Origin: Caulobacter soli
GTDB taxonomy: Bacteria; Pseudomonadota; Alphaproteobacteria; Caulobacterales; Caulobacteraceae
NCBI RefSeq assembly: GCF_011045195.1
Contig: NZ_CP049199.1
Span: 4,509,501 to 4,573,500, forward strand
Length of the DNA: 64,000 bases
Direction: 5' to 3'
Below the pieces are notes generated by a model. It saw only the letters and a program-made list of their open reading frames with translations, ran no database searches and had not been told where the DNA came from. The position numbers and the translations under genes are program-made. Positions 27,722 to 38,969 of this stretch are shown here, in pieces. Position 1 is the first letter of the stretch; every line of letters begins with the position of its first letter.

Positions 27722-28531
27722 ATGCACCGCACCGTCCGTTTCATCGCCTTGCTGGCGACCATGTCCTTGACGGCGCCCGGCCTGGCCGGCGCTCAGCTTT
27801 CGGGCAACCAGATCGCGCCGCAGCCGCCGATCGACATCCCCACCCTCGGGCCCACCGCGTTCGACCCCGCCGACGCCAAGGCGGCCTCGGCAAGGTCGTT
27901 CCGCCCCCGTCCAGGTCCGCCGCGTCGCCTGGCGGGCCCGCCTTCGTCGGTCTCGAGCCGGGTCAAGTCGGGTGAAACGATCGTGACCGAACCGTTCGCC
28001 TACAACCGCACCGCCGTGCTGACCAACGAGGTCACGGGCCACACCCTATTGGTCATGGGCCTGAAAATTCCGGCCGGCAGCCCGGGGTTCTACGCGGGCC
28101 AGTTCGGCACGGGACCCGGGCGCATGGTCAACACCTGGTGCTTCGTGCCCCCGCCCAGCAAGGGCCGCTTCAAGCCCACCTGCCTGATGTTGTACAGTGA
28201 CGAGGCCGCCGTGGTGCCGCGCGTGGTCAACGGCTACGCCTTCTCGCGATTCGGCATCCCGTCGTCGGGGCGCATGGACTACGCCAACAGCCCGACCTTC
28301 GTGGAGCAGCCGGTCGAGATTCCCGGCGACCTGCGCCTGGACTATCGCCTGCGTCGCTGGACCAAGACCTCCGTCGAGGTGGAGATCTGGGCCAATGGCG
28401 AGATCGCCGACGTCGACGTGGCGGCCAAGGGTCCCGACGGTCGCGCGCTGCTGCAGACCCTGAGCGGCGCCTACTGGCTCAGCCAACCCGCCGACGATCC
28501 CAAGGCCGCCCTGGTGGAGACCTCGACCTAG
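27722..28531 (+). CDS. hypothetical secreted protein
   Basis: A 269-residue protein with a signal peptide (MHRTVRFIALLATMSLTAPG, cleavage near AGA). After a Pro/Arg-rich linker (residues 58-75) a beta-rich domain begins; segments include VTGHTLLVMGLKIPAGSPGF, NTWCFVPPPSKGRFKPTCLM with a likely disulfide, and LRLDYRLRRWTKTSVEVEIW. No known family is recognised. GGGGGAAGCCA stands before the ATG. It is divergent from the MHS transporter and 54 bases upstream of pgsA. Function unknown. Confidence 0.65.
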   Translation: MHRTVRFIALLATMSLTAPGLAGAQLSGNQIAPQPPIDIPTLGPTAFDPADAKAASARSFRPRPGPPRRLAGPPSSVSSRVKSGETIVTEPFAYNRTAVLTNEVTGHTLLVMGLKIPAGSPGFYAGQFGTGPGRMVNTWCFVPPPSKGRFKPTCLMLYSDEAAVVPRVVNGYAFSRFGIPSSGRMDYANSPTFVEQPVEIPGDLRLDYRLRRWTKTSVEVEIWANGEIADVDVAAKGPDGRALLQTLSGAYWLSQPADDPKAALVETST

Positions 28532-28585
28532 CGCGCGCACCGCCCCCATAGCCCTTCGCCGCTTTCATGCGTTAGAACCTTCGCC

Positions 28586-29203
28586 ATGAAAGCCCTGCCC
28601 AACATCCTGACCTCCGCGCGTCTCGTCATCGCGCTGTTCATGTTCGTGGCCCTGACCGCGGCGGCCGGCGGCGTGCCATGGCTGAGCGATCAACTGACCG
28701 TGCCGCAACAGATGTCGCTGGAGCGCTGGGCGTTCTGGGCGTTCGTGGTGGCGGCGGTGACCGACTTCTTCGACGGCTGGCTGGCCCGCAAGCTGGACGC
28801 CGTCAGCATCTGGGGCGCGATCCTCGACCCGATCGGCGACAAGATCCTGGTCTGCGGGGCCCTGCTGGGCCTGATGGCCCTGGGTCCCAATCCGATGGTG
28901 ATCCTGCCGGCCGGCCTGATCCTGTTCCGCGAATTCGCCGTCAGCGCCCTGCGCGAGGTCGGGGCCGGCAAGGGGATCAAGCTGCCGGTCACCGTGCTGG
29001 CCAAGTGGAAGACCACGCTGCAGCTGGTGGCGATCGGGGCCGAGATGATCCTGGCCTCGTGGTCGGCCTTCCACCTGCCGACCGATCCCAGCGTGGTGAA
29101 CCCGGCCACCGTGGCGACTCACGCCCTGCTGTGGGTGGCCGCCGTGGTGACGCTGATCACCGGGGCGCAGTACTGGGAAGCAGCGCGCAAGGCGCTGGTT
29201 TAG
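28586..29203 (+). CDS. pgsA: CDP-diacylglycerol-glycerol-3-phosphate 3-phosphatidyltransferase
   Basis: Makes phosphatidylglycerophosphate from CDP-diacylglycerol and glycerol-3-phosphate, the committed step to phosphatidylglycerol and cardiolipin. The CDP-alcohol phosphatidyltransferase motif is complete: D60-x2-D63-G64-x2-A67-R68-x8-G77-x3-D81-x3-D85. The protein has 205 residues and about five membrane helices, normal for PgsA. The beginning MKALPNILTSARLVIALFMF is typical (PN.LT..R). It usually follows uvrC in related bacteria; here accessory genes lie between. Confidence 0.95.
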   Translation: MKALPNILTSARLVIALFMFVALTAAAGGVPWLSDQLTVPQQMSLERWAFWAFVVAAVTDFFDGWLARKLDAVSIWGAILDPIGDKILVCGALLGLMALGPNPMVILPAGLILFREFAVSALREVGAGKGIKLPVTVLAKWKTTLQLVAIGAEMILASWSAFHLPTDPSVVNPATVATHALLWVAAVVTLITGAQYWEAARKALV

Positions 29204-29220
29204 GGACTGAGCGGCTAACG

Positions 29221-29327
29221 CTTGCCCCCTACGGATCGCTTCGCGATCGTCTTCCCCCACAGGGGGAAGAGGCCTCCGCCCCCTTTGGGGGCGGACAGAC
29301 GGCGTAGCCGTCAGGTGGGCAAGTGGG
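29221..29327 (+). repeat. dispersed palindromic intergenic repeat, family A
   Basis: Starts CTTGCCCCCTACGGATCGC and ends GTCAGGTGGGCAAGTGG, with the same nested hairpins as the copies at 21595 and 26077. It lies between pgsA and the convergent 54-residue gene. Confidence 0.85.
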
Positions 29328-29336
29328 TGAGCCGCC

Positions 29337-29501
29337 CTACTCCGCCGCCAGCAACAGCGGCGGCGCGTCGTCCTCGTCGATCGCTTCGGAATCGGTCGGG
29401 CCGTGCAGCAGCCATTCCGTGTCGGGTTCGCGACCCGCGCGGGTCCGCTCCGCCCGCATCATCAGGGCCAGCCAGCCGGCCCCTGCCGTCAGAAACACCA
29501 T
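29337..29501 (-). CDS. 54-residue protein with N-terminal membrane helix, probably Fur-regulated
   Basis: A short gene supported by a strong ribosome-binding site: GGAGG lies 5 bases before the ATG. The product starts MVFLTAGAGWLALMMRAERT, a single short membrane helix, and ends in a very acidic/Leu tail (SEAIDEDDAPPLLLAAE). It does not resemble HemP or another family I know. A palindrome containing a Fur-box match (29530-29544) lies 29-43 bases upstream of the ATG, so the gene is probably repressed when iron is plentiful. Its 3' end touches a family A repeat. Function unknown; a small accessory protein of an iron-responsive process is possible. Confidence 0.65.
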   Translation of the reverse strand: MVFLTAGAGWLALMMRAERTRAGREPDTEWLLHGPTDSEAIDEDDAPPLLLAAE

Positions 29502-29517
29502 GATCGCCTCCGAAGCG

Positions 29518-29556
29518 CTCCGTCGTTATTGAGAATGACTATCAATAACGACGGAG
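29518..29556 (-). promoter_or_regulatory. 15-bp inverted repeat containing a Fur-box-like site
   Basis: Perfect arms CTCCGTCGTTATTGA (29518-29532) and TCAATAACGACGGAG (29542-29556) surround 9 bases. Inside, TGAGAATGACTATCA (29530-29544) matches the 7-1-7 Fur consensus TGATAAT-N-ATTATCA at 12 of 14 arm positions. It stands just before the 54-residue gene and after the 3' end of the gene at 29576. The long stem could also act as an RNA hairpin or terminator of the upstream gene, though no T-tract follows. Confidence 0.7.
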
Positions 29557-29575
29557 GCAAGGCGTCTTTGCGGTT

Positions 29576-29812
29576 TTAAGCGGCTTCGGCGGCCGCGGCC
29601 TTGCGCTTGGCGGCGGTGGCGCCGCGCTTCTTGGTCGCCGCTTCCAGGGTGGTCTGGCGGCGCTTGGAGGCTTCCAGCTCGAGAACGGGCAGAACTTCCG
29701 CCGCGGCCGTCCGCTGGGCGGGCGTGCCCACGATGTCCAGGCGACGGGCATTGGCCAGGAGGCTGACCAACTCCTGGTCGTTCAGCAGAGGAATCCGCTC
29801 GATCAGGGTCAT
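29576..29812 (-). CDS. hypothetical small basic-tailed protein
   Basis: A 78-residue protein. The first 45 residues (TLIERIPLLNDQELVSLLAN, then ARRLDIVGTPAQRTAAAEVL) form helices that read like a small conserved domain; the C-terminal 30 residues are Lys/Ala-rich (ATKKRGATAAKRKAAAAEAA), similar to tails that bind nucleic acid non-specifically. The ATG is preceded by GAGGAGTGAACC. It is divergent from the cold-shock gene. No family name is known to me; a nucleoid-associated or RNA-binding role is only a guess. Confidence 0.6.
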   Translation of the reverse strand: MTLIERIPLLNDQELVSLLANARRLDIVGTPAQRTAAAEVLPVLELEASKRRQTTLEAATKKRGATAAKRKAAAAEAA

Positions 29813-29869
29813 GGTTCACTCCTCGAAAGTCAAAAGCTCCCGCAGTAGCGCGAGAGAATTTGTTTAACG

Positions 29870-30101
29870 TTCAAGGCGGCGCTTGGGGTCCAAAACTATT
29901 TGCTTTTAAAGCCGATTCACGAATTCACTTGCCCTTGCCAGTTTCAAGGCCCATGGTGGTTTATCGAAATTCGCTGACGTTCGGCCTGCTTTTCCATGCT
30001 CTCTTCACGAGAGCGCCGGACGCGCCCACCGACCCCCAACGAAATTTGATCGCCGTGCGGAACGATTCCGCCGACGAATATTGACTGCAAGGACTACCAC
30101 T
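29870..30101 (+). promoter_or_regulatory. long leader region of the cold-shock gene
   Basis: The 290 bases between the divergent gene at 29812 and the cold-shock ATG hold no gene and are AT-richer than average. A hairpin gctctcttcacgagagc (near 29999-30015) and a second, cggaacgattccg (near 30058-30070), lie in the last 110 bases. Cold-shock mRNAs commonly have long structured leaders, so this is probably the promoter plus an untranslated leader. The transcription start is not identifiable. Confidence 0.4.
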
Positions 30102-30308
30102 ATGGCTACCGGCACCGTGAAATGGTTCAACGGCACCAAGGGCTTCGGCTTCATCCAACCTGACGACGGCGGCGCCGACGTTTTCGTGCACATCTCGGCC
30201 GTTGAACGCGCCGGTCTGCGCGGCCTGGACGAAGGTCAGAAGATCACCTACGAACTCGAGCGCGACAACCGCTCGGGCAAGATGTCGGCGGGCCAACTGC
30301 AGGCTTAA
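30102..30308 (+). CDS. cold-shock domain protein (CspA family)
   Basis: A 68-residue single cold-shock domain protein. It binds single-stranded RNA and DNA and melts secondary structure. RNP1 ([10 protein letters not shown]) and RNP2 (DVFVHISAV) are both intact after the standard [13 protein letters not shown] opening. ATG 30102 is chosen because AAGGA precedes it and it gives the family N-terminus; an in-frame upstream codon at 30081 only adds an unusual extension. A strong terminator follows at 30334. Several paralogues are normal in these bacteria, so I give no symbol. Confidence 0.95.
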   Translation: MATGTVKWFNGTKGFGFIQPDDGGADVFVHISAVERAGLRGLDEGQKITYELERDNRSGKMSAGQLQA

Positions 30309-30333
30309 TCGCCTCACGCTCACGAGATTTGGA

Positions 30334-30367
30334 ATGGGTCGGCGCCTGGCGCCGGCCCATTTTTCTT
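30334..30367 (+). terminator. intrinsic terminator of the cold-shock gene
   Basis: Arms ATGGGTCGGCGCC and GGCGCCGGCCCAT (one G-U pair) are followed by TTTTCTT, 26 bases after the stop codon. Confidence 0.85.
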
Positions 30368-30429
30368 GCGCGCTCCTCTCCAGCGCGTCACACGGTTTGG
30401 CAGGTTTCCGCAGCGAGCCTTCAGCCCCC

Positions 30430-31626
30430 ATGCGACCCGTCCGCCTTATCGCCCTCGTCCTGGTCGCGCTGAGCCTCTCGGCCTGCGGATCGCTGTCGCG
30501 CGACACCTACAGCGCCAAGGACCTGGCTGGGCCGCCGCCCAAGGGCCTGGCCGAGCTGCGGTTCAACGCCAGCGACAGCGACGCGGCCATCCGCTTCGCC
30601 GAACCGGCCCGCAAGCGCGCCTCGGCCCAGCGCACCTTCGACGTCCTGGCCCTGTCCGGCGGCGGCTCGAACGGCGCCTATGGGGCCGGCGTGCTGGCCG
30701 GCTGGACCAAGCGCGGCGAGCGGCCCGAGTTCGACATCGTCACCGGCGTCTCGACCGGCGCCCTGACCGCCCCCTACGCCTTCCTCGGCCCCACCTGGGA
30801 CGACCGCCTGACCGAGGCCTATACCGGCAAGGCGGCGGGCAAGATCCTGCGCGGCCGAGGCCTGGGCCTGCTGTTCCACACCAGCGTCTACAGCAACAGC
30901 GGCCTGCGGGCCCTGGTCGACGCCAACGTCACCGACGATCTGCTGCAGGCCATCGTCGCCGAGCACAAGCGCGGCCGCCGCCTGCTGATCGCCACCACCA
31001 ACCTGGACACCGAGGAGACGGTGATCTGGGACATGGGCGCGATCGCCAGCCGGGGCGACGAGGCCTCGCGCCAGCTGTTCAAGGACGTGCTGGTCGCCTC
31101 GGCCAGCATCCCGGGCGTCTTCCCGCCCACCCTGATCGAGGTCCAAGGTCCCGGCCGGCGGCTGTCGGAGATGCATGTCGACGGCGGGGTGACCATACCG
31201 TTCTTCGTGGCCCCGGAATCGCTGTTGCTCTGGACCGCCGCCAAGGGCCAGGCGCGGCCGGGCCGGCTTTACGTGATCGTCAACGGCAAGGTCGGCGGCA
31301 CCTTCGGCTTCACCAAGGGCAAGGCCGGGTCGATCGTCGGCCGCTCGTGGGACGCGATGAGCAAGGCCCTGATGCGCACCCACCTGGCGGCCAGCAGCGC
31401 GTTCGCCCGTCGCAACGGCGGCCAGCTGTTCTACGCGGCCATTCCCGACAGCGCGGATCTCGACACCTCGGGCCTGGATTTCGCCAACGACAACCGCGCG
31501 GCCCTGTTCCGCATGGGCTTCGAGCGGGCCGAGGCCGGCTGGGCCTGGAGCCTGACCGACGAGCCCGCCGACGTGCCCCCCGCCCAGCCCGCCGTGCCCG
31601 CGCCGCCGACGATCAGTGGTCCGTGA
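30430..31626 (+). CDS. patatin-like phospholipase lipoprotein
   Basis: A 398-residue predicted lipoprotein with a patatin-type acyl-hydrolase domain. The signal peptide ends at LSAC (Cys19 lipidated). The oxyanion-hole glycines are in SGGGSNGAYGAGVLAGW (from about residue 76), the nucleophile Ser108 in TGVSTGAL, and the second member of the Ser-Asp dyad in MHVDGGVTIPFF. All are intact, so it is probably an active phospholipase or lysophospholipase in the cell envelope. A Pro-rich tail (PAQPAVPAPPTISG) ends the protein. It starts 60 bases after the cold-shock terminator and is probably its own unit. Confidence 0.9.
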   Translation: MRPVRLIALVLVALSLSACGSLSRDTYSAKDLAGPPPKGLAELRFNASDSDAAIRFAEPARKRASAQRTFDVLALSGGGSNGAYGAGVLAGWTKRGERPEFDIVTGVSTGALTAPYAFLGPTWDDRLTEAYTGKAAGKILRGRGLGLLFHTSVYSNSGLRALVDANVTDDLLQAIVAEHKRGRRLLIATTNLDTEETVIWDMGAIASRGDEASRQLFKDVLVASASIPGVFPPTLIEVQGPGRRLSEMHVDGGVTIPFFVAPESLLLWTAAKGQARPGRLYVIVNGKVGGTFGFTKGKAGSIVGRSWDAMSKALMRTHLAASSAFARRNGGQLFYAAIPDSADLDTSGLDFANDNRAALFRMGFERAEAGWAWSLTDEPADVPPAQPAVPAPPTISGP

Positions 31627-31777
31627 AATCCCGTGATCACGCGGGGTTAGGGTGAACGCCGACTCCAGGGTTGCGCCAACCCGACTCCGTCTCTAAACGG
31701 GCGGCTTAACCTGCAAGATGGTCGGCAGCGGGCGCGCGGATGTGCGCGACCGTGTCTCTGCGCGCGAGTTTTCTCCT

Positions 31778-35071
<3,294 letters not shown>

Positions 35072-35137
35072 CGCCCTTCCTTCTCCCTTGCGGGAGAAGG
35101 TGGCGCGCGGCGCCGGATGAGGGGTCTGGAGACATCA

Positions 35138-35180
35138 CCGCCGCGATCCGCCGAAGGGCCGGTCGCGGCGGTTTTCGTTT
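35138..35180 (+). terminator. intrinsic terminator of carB
   Basis: A 9-base stem (CCGCCGCGA / TCGCGGCGG) with a 16-base loop is followed by TTTTCGTTT, 67 bases after the carB stop. A short 'ttctcccttgcgggagaa' repeat hairpin precedes it near 35081-35100. Confidence 0.75.
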
Positions 35181-35248
35181 GTGAGACCCCGTTGCGGCGC
35201 TCGGCTCGCCATGGTCAAGTTTCCGAGTAAGCGTACCCTGAGGATCCG

Positions 35249-35800
35249 ATGACCACATCGCGGCGGACTATCGGACTCTTCGCCCCGGCCGTCGTCGCGC
35301 TGGGGCTCCTGCTGTGCGCCTGCTCGCCTTCGCCGTCGCACAGGACGCCGCCGCCGCTGTCGGCCGCGCAACTGGCCCAGGCCCAGGCCGGGACCTTGCA
35401 GGGCCGCCCCGAGGACGCCGACCGGCTGTCGGACGACTATCTGGCCCACCGCCAACACGACCCCGACCGCCGCCGCTGGATGTCGCGGGCGGCCGCCACG
35501 GGATCCAGCCAGGCCATCCAGAACTATGTCGACCTGCTGTCGCGGATCCACGCGCCGGCCGACTGCGTGGAGGCCCGCGCGCTGATCACCAGGACCAAGA
35601 CCCGCTACAAGCTCGAGATCGCGGCCGCCACGACCCGCGCCGTGCGCGAAGCCCGGATGGAAGCCCTGGAAACCCTCCGCGCCCGCGAACGGCGGATGGC
35701 GGAAGACGGCTGCCGGACCCTCACGCGACCGGACCGTAAAGTTATCCACAGGGGCGTGATCGACACCCGTCCCCTGGCGGAGGTCGCGCGGAGCGACTGA
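35249..35800 (+). CDS. hypothetical lipoprotein
   Basis: A 183-residue predicted lipoprotein. The signal peptide (TTSRRTIGLFAPAVVALGLL) ends in a lipobox near LLCACSPS. The rest is mostly helical: SAAQLAQAQAGTLQGRPEDA, then a region with paired cysteines (PADCVEAR, DGCRTLTR) around a long charged helix (RYKLEIAAATTRAVREARME). No family is recognised. The ATG is preceded by GAGGATCCG. A hairpin directly after the stop (35802-35829) probably ends transcription. Function unknown. Confidence 0.65.
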   Translation: MTTSRRTIGLFAPAVVALGLLLCACSPSPSHRTPPPLSAAQLAQAQAGTLQGRPEDADRLSDDYLAHRQHDPDRRRWMSRAAATGSSQAIQNYVDLLSRIHAPADCVEARALITRTKTRYKLEIAAATTRAVREARMEALETLRARERRMAEDGCRTLTRPDRKVIHRGVIDTRPLAEVARSD

Positions 35801-35801
35801 G

Positions 35802-35829
35802 GAGGCCGCGGGTCGGCGGCCTCTTGGGC
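35802..35829 (+). terminator. putative terminator hairpin
   Basis: GAGGCCGC (35802-35809) pairs with GCGGCCTC (35816-35823) around a 6-base loop, followed by the weak T-run TTGGGCCTT, right after the lipoprotein stop. Confidence 0.55.
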
Positions 35830-35967
35830 CTTGTCCGGATGACAACCCTGGGGTGGGAGCGCTGTCTATCCCCGCTCGCCGCGCAACGGTCTCTCGTAAA
35901 TTCAATGCGTTACACGAAAACGCACGTTTCCTATCCTCACACTCCGGGGCGGCCGCACACTAGGGGC

Positions 35968-36354
35968 ATGACCCAAGCCCAAGACATCCCCACCCGGTGC
36001 CAGACCTTCCAGCTTCAACTGATGGCCGCCCTCGAAGCGGCCTGGAAGACCATCGAGGCCACCAACGATCCCGCCGCCATCCGCCAGGCCCGCGACCAGG
36101 CAAAAGCCATCGGCGAACTGGCGGCCATGGCTCGCAAGGTCGCCCTGATCCTCCCCACGCCGCGCGGCAAGCCCCAACTGGCCGAAACAGCCGCCGCCGG
36201 CCTACACGCCGCCCAGGGCGTGGCCAATGTCAGCGCGATGCTGATGACGCCACCGCCGGCGGACGCCCCCGTCGCGGCCCCAGTGGCCGCACAGGCCGAG
36301 CCTTCGCGGCGGGCGCTGGACAAGCTGAAGGGCGGGCGGCGCGGGCGGTTGTAG
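35968..36354 (+). CDS. hypothetical helical protein
   Basis: A 128-residue protein with no recognised family. It is almost all helix (FQLQLMAALEAAWKTIEATN, ARDQAKAIGELAAMARKVAL), ending with an Ala/Pro linker and a basic tail (DKLKGGRRGRL). The pattern recalls small helical regulators in alphaproteobacteria, but the match is too general to name. I chose ATG 35968; in-frame codons upstream to 35824 run through an AT-richer region and lack a ribosome-binding site. It is convergent with the membrane protein at 36431. Confidence 0.55.
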   Translation: MTQAQDIPTRCQTFQLQLMAALEAAWKTIEATNDPAAIRQARDQAKAIGELAAMARKVALILPTPRGKPQLAETAAAGLHAAQGVANVSAMLMTPPPADAPVAAPVAAQAEPSRRALDKLKGGRRGRL

Positions 36355-36430
36355 GCGCTCGAAGCCGCGCCCAGGCCAAAACAGCCACCGGCGATCCACG
36401 CCGATGGCCGTCGCTTGGCTCCGGGAAAGG

Positions 36431-36763
36431 CTAGGCCTCGCCCAGACAGCTGAGTCCCACGTTGCCGAGGTTCAACGCGATCAGCGTGGTGTTGAGCAAG
36501 ATCACCAGGATCTCCTCGCGACGCAGCTTCTCGGGCGAGACGCGGTGGAACAGCACGATCAGGATATGAAGCGCGGCGATCGAGGCGATCAGCGTGCTCT
36601 CGATGATCGTACGCCGCTGGTGAGCGGCCTCGGCCGCCCACACCACGGCCGACAAAGCGGCCGTCAAACCTTCCGCCCCAAGGCAGAAGAAGAAACCCAC
36701 GAACAGGTGGGCCAGCAGCACGCCAGCCAGGATGGCCGCATGCTTGGTCAGGGAGAGGCTCAT
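36431..36763 (-). CDS. hypothetical three-helix membrane protein
   Basis: A 110-residue protein with three hydrophobic helices (ILAGVLLAHLFVGFFFCLGA; STLIASIAALHILIVLF; ILVILLNTTLIALNLGNVGL) separated by short charged loops (AHQRRTIIE, RVSPEKLRREE). ATG 36763 is chosen because the upstream 12 residues in the frame are polar and lack a ribosome-binding site. It has no recognised domain and is followed, in transcription direction, by the convergent hypothetical gene. Upstream is a 730-base gene-poor stretch. Confidence 0.6.
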   Translation of the reverse strand: MSLSLTKHAAILAGVLLAHLFVGFFFCLGAEGLTAALSAVVWAAEAAHQRRTIIESTLIASIAALHILIVLFHRVSPEKLRREEILVILLNTTLIALNLGNVGLSCLGEA

Positions 36764-37496
36764 GGCGCAACACTCCGACGGACGGTGCTCTCGTCGCACC
36801 AGACGGTGAAGCTTGCGCAGTTTGTCAGGAACGTTGCGAGCTCACGAAAATATTAGGCCATCTGTTCGTGACAGATTGAAGTACCTAACGCCTAATTTTT
36901 CGGACGAAAATGTCGCCTTTACCTTCAAACCGGATTGATCATTTCCCACATTTAAGGCGTATATGACGCAGTCGGAGTCTCAACAATCACCTGTATTCGA
37001 AAGATACAGCATCTTATAATTTAAAGAAAAGTACGATACTTGGCTGCAGCAACGCTCAGCTATTGCAATCGACCTCCGAGGCGCATATGGTTTGAGGGTC
37101 AGGAACGTTGCGACAGCAGCTTCCGAAAAGGGGGTGGGATCCGTCTCACCCCCTTTTCACCTTCCCCCCGTCATTGCACCCTTCAAGATGGATCAGCACC
37201 TTCATGCATGGTGCTGCACATGACTACACTTAGGTGCATCTCACTCGACGGTGTCTGATGGCGCTGTGAATTCCACAACCGCGCTCTTGAAAACCCGCTC
37301 TCGCACGACCTGACATGCTGATGCGGCAAGGCCCCCTCGCCCGCTAGGGATAGGTGCGCCGAGAACAAGCAATGACGCGCCTGGATTGTCCTGCCGCAAG
37401 CCACTCGCTTGTCGTCGAATTAAGGCTGTGCAACAACCTTAGGCCAAGGGGAGCAACGCTGCGCACGATACTCGCCTTCGCACCTTGGGGGTTTCG
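36764..37496. other. AT-rich gene-poor stretch, possible small-RNA locus
   Basis: About 730 bases with no convincing protein gene. From about 36840 to 37060 the sequence is clearly AT-richer than the genome. A 16-base direct repeat, gtcaggaacgttgcga, occurs at 36824-36839 and 37098-37113 and brackets that part. A TATAAT lies near 37014, and a strong symmetrical hairpin at 37125-37158 looks like a terminator. Together these would fit a transcript of roughly 100-140 bases. I do not recognise 6S RNA, 4.5S RNA, tmRNA or RNase P RNA in it. Confidence 0.4.
37125..37158. terminator. symmetrical terminator-like hairpin
   Basis: GAAAAGGGGGTG pairs perfectly with CACCCCCTTTTC around a 10-base loop; A-run and T-run flank the GC stem, so it could end transcription from either side. 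There is no protein gene within 330 bases on either side. Confidence 0.65.
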
Positions 37497-38090
37497 ATGC
37501 CGGACGTAACCATTCCGAACAACCACTGGCTGAAGCTGCGCCGGTTCGGGAACTGCTACATCCCCCACCTCGTCGACGCCCTCAGCCTGAACAACATCAG
37601 CAGCACCGACGTGCGCAATCAGGCGGAAAAGGCCGGGGTCGAAAAGATCGCCCCGGCCTTGATGAGCAAGGTCATCGCGTTCGAAGGCATCACCCACAGC
37701 CGCGCGGCCGACATCCTGGCCTGCTACGCCGCGCTAAGGGAGACCAAGACGACCCTGCCCGAACTGAAGGTCGAAAACATCGTCTGCGCCGTCTTCGGCC
37801 TTCCGAAACTGGCCGTCGAGCTTCAGGAGCGCGGCATGACCGCCGCCCAGTTGGCGAGCGCCGCGGGCGTCAGCCACGAGGCCATCGCCCATGCCGTGAA
37901 CAAGGGTCGCGTGACGGGCGCGATCGCGCTGGCCGTGCATGGCGCGCTGGGCGGCAAGACGGACCTGGCTGACTCCGTCTCCACCAAACCGATCGAGAGC
38001 CACGGCAAGCTCAGCGTCGAGGGTTCGCCGTTCAGCAATTCCGACCTCCACCTGCCGCTTCCCGCGCACGCGCCCTCGACCTGGCCATAG
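37497..38090 (+). CDS. hypothetical protein with HTH-like repeats
   Basis: A 197-residue protein I cannot name. Two segments resemble helix-turn-helix domains: ISSTDVRNQAEKAGVEKIAP (about residues 33-60) and MTAAQLASAAGVSHEAIAHA, then VNKGR (about 111-135). The second reads like a Cro/XRE recognition unit. The last 40 residues are Ser/Pro-rich and probably unstructured. ATG 37497 follows a G-rich stretch (TTGGGGGTTTCG). It stands alone after the gene-poor region. DNA binding is inference from pattern only; sequence-specific targets are unknown. Confidence 0.55.
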   Translation: MPDVTIPNNHWLKLRRFGNCYIPHLVDALSLNNISSTDVRNQAEKAGVEKIAPALMSKVIAFEGITHSRAADILACYAALRETKTTLPELKVENIVCAVFGLPKLAVELQERGMTAAQLASAAGVSHEAIAHAVNKGRVTGAIALAVHGALGGKTDLADSVSTKPIESHGKLSVEGSPFSNSDLHLPLPAHAPSTWP

Positions 38091-38165
38091 GGCCAACGCC
38101 GAGGCGCCCCCAAGGCGGCTCCGGGGCGATTGAGCCCCACCCCGCGCCACGCTAAATCCTCCGCC

Positions 38166-38609
38166 ATGACCTACACCGACGCCGAAGTCGCCACCCTGGC
38201 CGCGCGCCTGCTCGACCGCTCCCTGCCCAAGGACCAGTGGACCCACGCCGCGCACCTGACCGCCACCCTGCGTCTCGTCCGCACCCGGAACGAGAACCTG
38301 GAACGCGACATGCCCGGCATCATCCGCACCTACAACGTCGCGGTCGGCGGGGTGAACGACGATACGAGCGGCTATCACGAGACCATCACCCAGGCCTATC
38401 TGGCCGCCATCCGCGCCTTTGTCGCGACCCTGCCGGCCGGGATTTCCGACGGCGAGGCGTGCGCGCGCCTGCTGGCCACGCCGATGGGCGACAAGGCCTG
38501 GCCGCTGGGCTTCTGGTCGCGCGAGCGGCTGTTCAGCGTGCAGGCGCGGCGGGGCTGGGTCGAGCCGGACCTGAAGCCGCTGGACGCGCCGGTGAAGGCG
38601 CCCGCGTGA
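38166..38609 (+). CDS. conserved hypothetical protein
   Basis: A 147-residue soluble protein. Typical segments are PKDQWTHAAHLTATLRLVRT, DMPGIIRTYNVAVGGVNDDT and YHETITQAYLAAIRAFVATL, which recur in a widespread uncharacterised family with a conserved W-H-x-x-H-L pattern; the two histidines could bind metal. The stop overlaps the GTG start of the DUF1294 gene (GTGA), so the two are translationally coupled. ATG 38166 is used, as upstream codons in frame have no support. Function unknown. Confidence 0.7.
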   Translation: MTYTDAEVATLAARLLDRSLPKDQWTHAAHLTATLRLVRTRNENLERDMPGIIRTYNVAVGGVNDDTSGYHETITQAYLAAIRAFVATLPAGISDGEACARLLATPMGDKAWPLGFWSRERLFSVQARRGWVEPDLKPLDAPVKAPA

Positions 38610-38896
38610 TCACCTTCCTCGGCGTCTATCTCGGCGTCCTGAACCTGCTGACCTTCACGATCTTCGGCTTCGACAAGGCCGCCGCCGCCGATCGGCGCTC
38701 GCGCGTGCCCGAGCGGGTGCTGCTGAGCCTGGCGGCCCTGGGCGGCAGTCCCGGCGCCCTGCTGGCCCGGCCGGTGTTCCGCCACAAGACCCGCAAGCAG
38801 CCGTTCAGCGCCTGGCTGGTGCTGATCGTCTTCGTGCAGGTCGCCGCGCTGGTGGCGGGCCTGGCGCTGTGGTGGGCGCGTCACGGCGACCGATAG
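38606..38896 (+). CDS. DUF1294 family small membrane protein
   Basis: A 96-residue protein with two hydrophobic helices ([20 protein letters not shown] and [20 protein letters not shown]). The family signature is visible: [20 protein letters not shown] followed by [20 protein letters not shown] and TRKQPF. The GTG start overlaps the stop of the upstream gene by four bases, so they form a two-gene operon. DUF1294 proteins are inner-membrane proteins of unknown role, sometimes fused to cold-shock domains in other bacteria. Confidence 0.85.
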   Translation: MITFLGVYLGVLNLLTFTIFGFDKAAAADRRSRVPERVLLSLAALGGSPGALLARPVFRHKTRKQPFSAWLVLIVFVQVAALVAGLALWWARHGDR

Positions 38897-38969
38897 CGAC
38901 AAGACCGTCGAACCCATCGCCGTCCAGGGTGTTCAAGGTTTCCCGCTCAGAGCACCCAAAGGATCGGCG

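Noticed and set aside
29860..30084. A 74-codon open frame upstream of the cold-shock gene
   Set aside because: It lies in the AT-rich leader, includes the hairpins and ends just before the cold-shock start; it looks like an untranslated region.
37040..37258. A 72-codon open frame in the gene-poor stretch
   Set aside because: It runs through the terminator-like hairpin at 37125-37158, has poor codon use and lacks a good ribosome-binding site.
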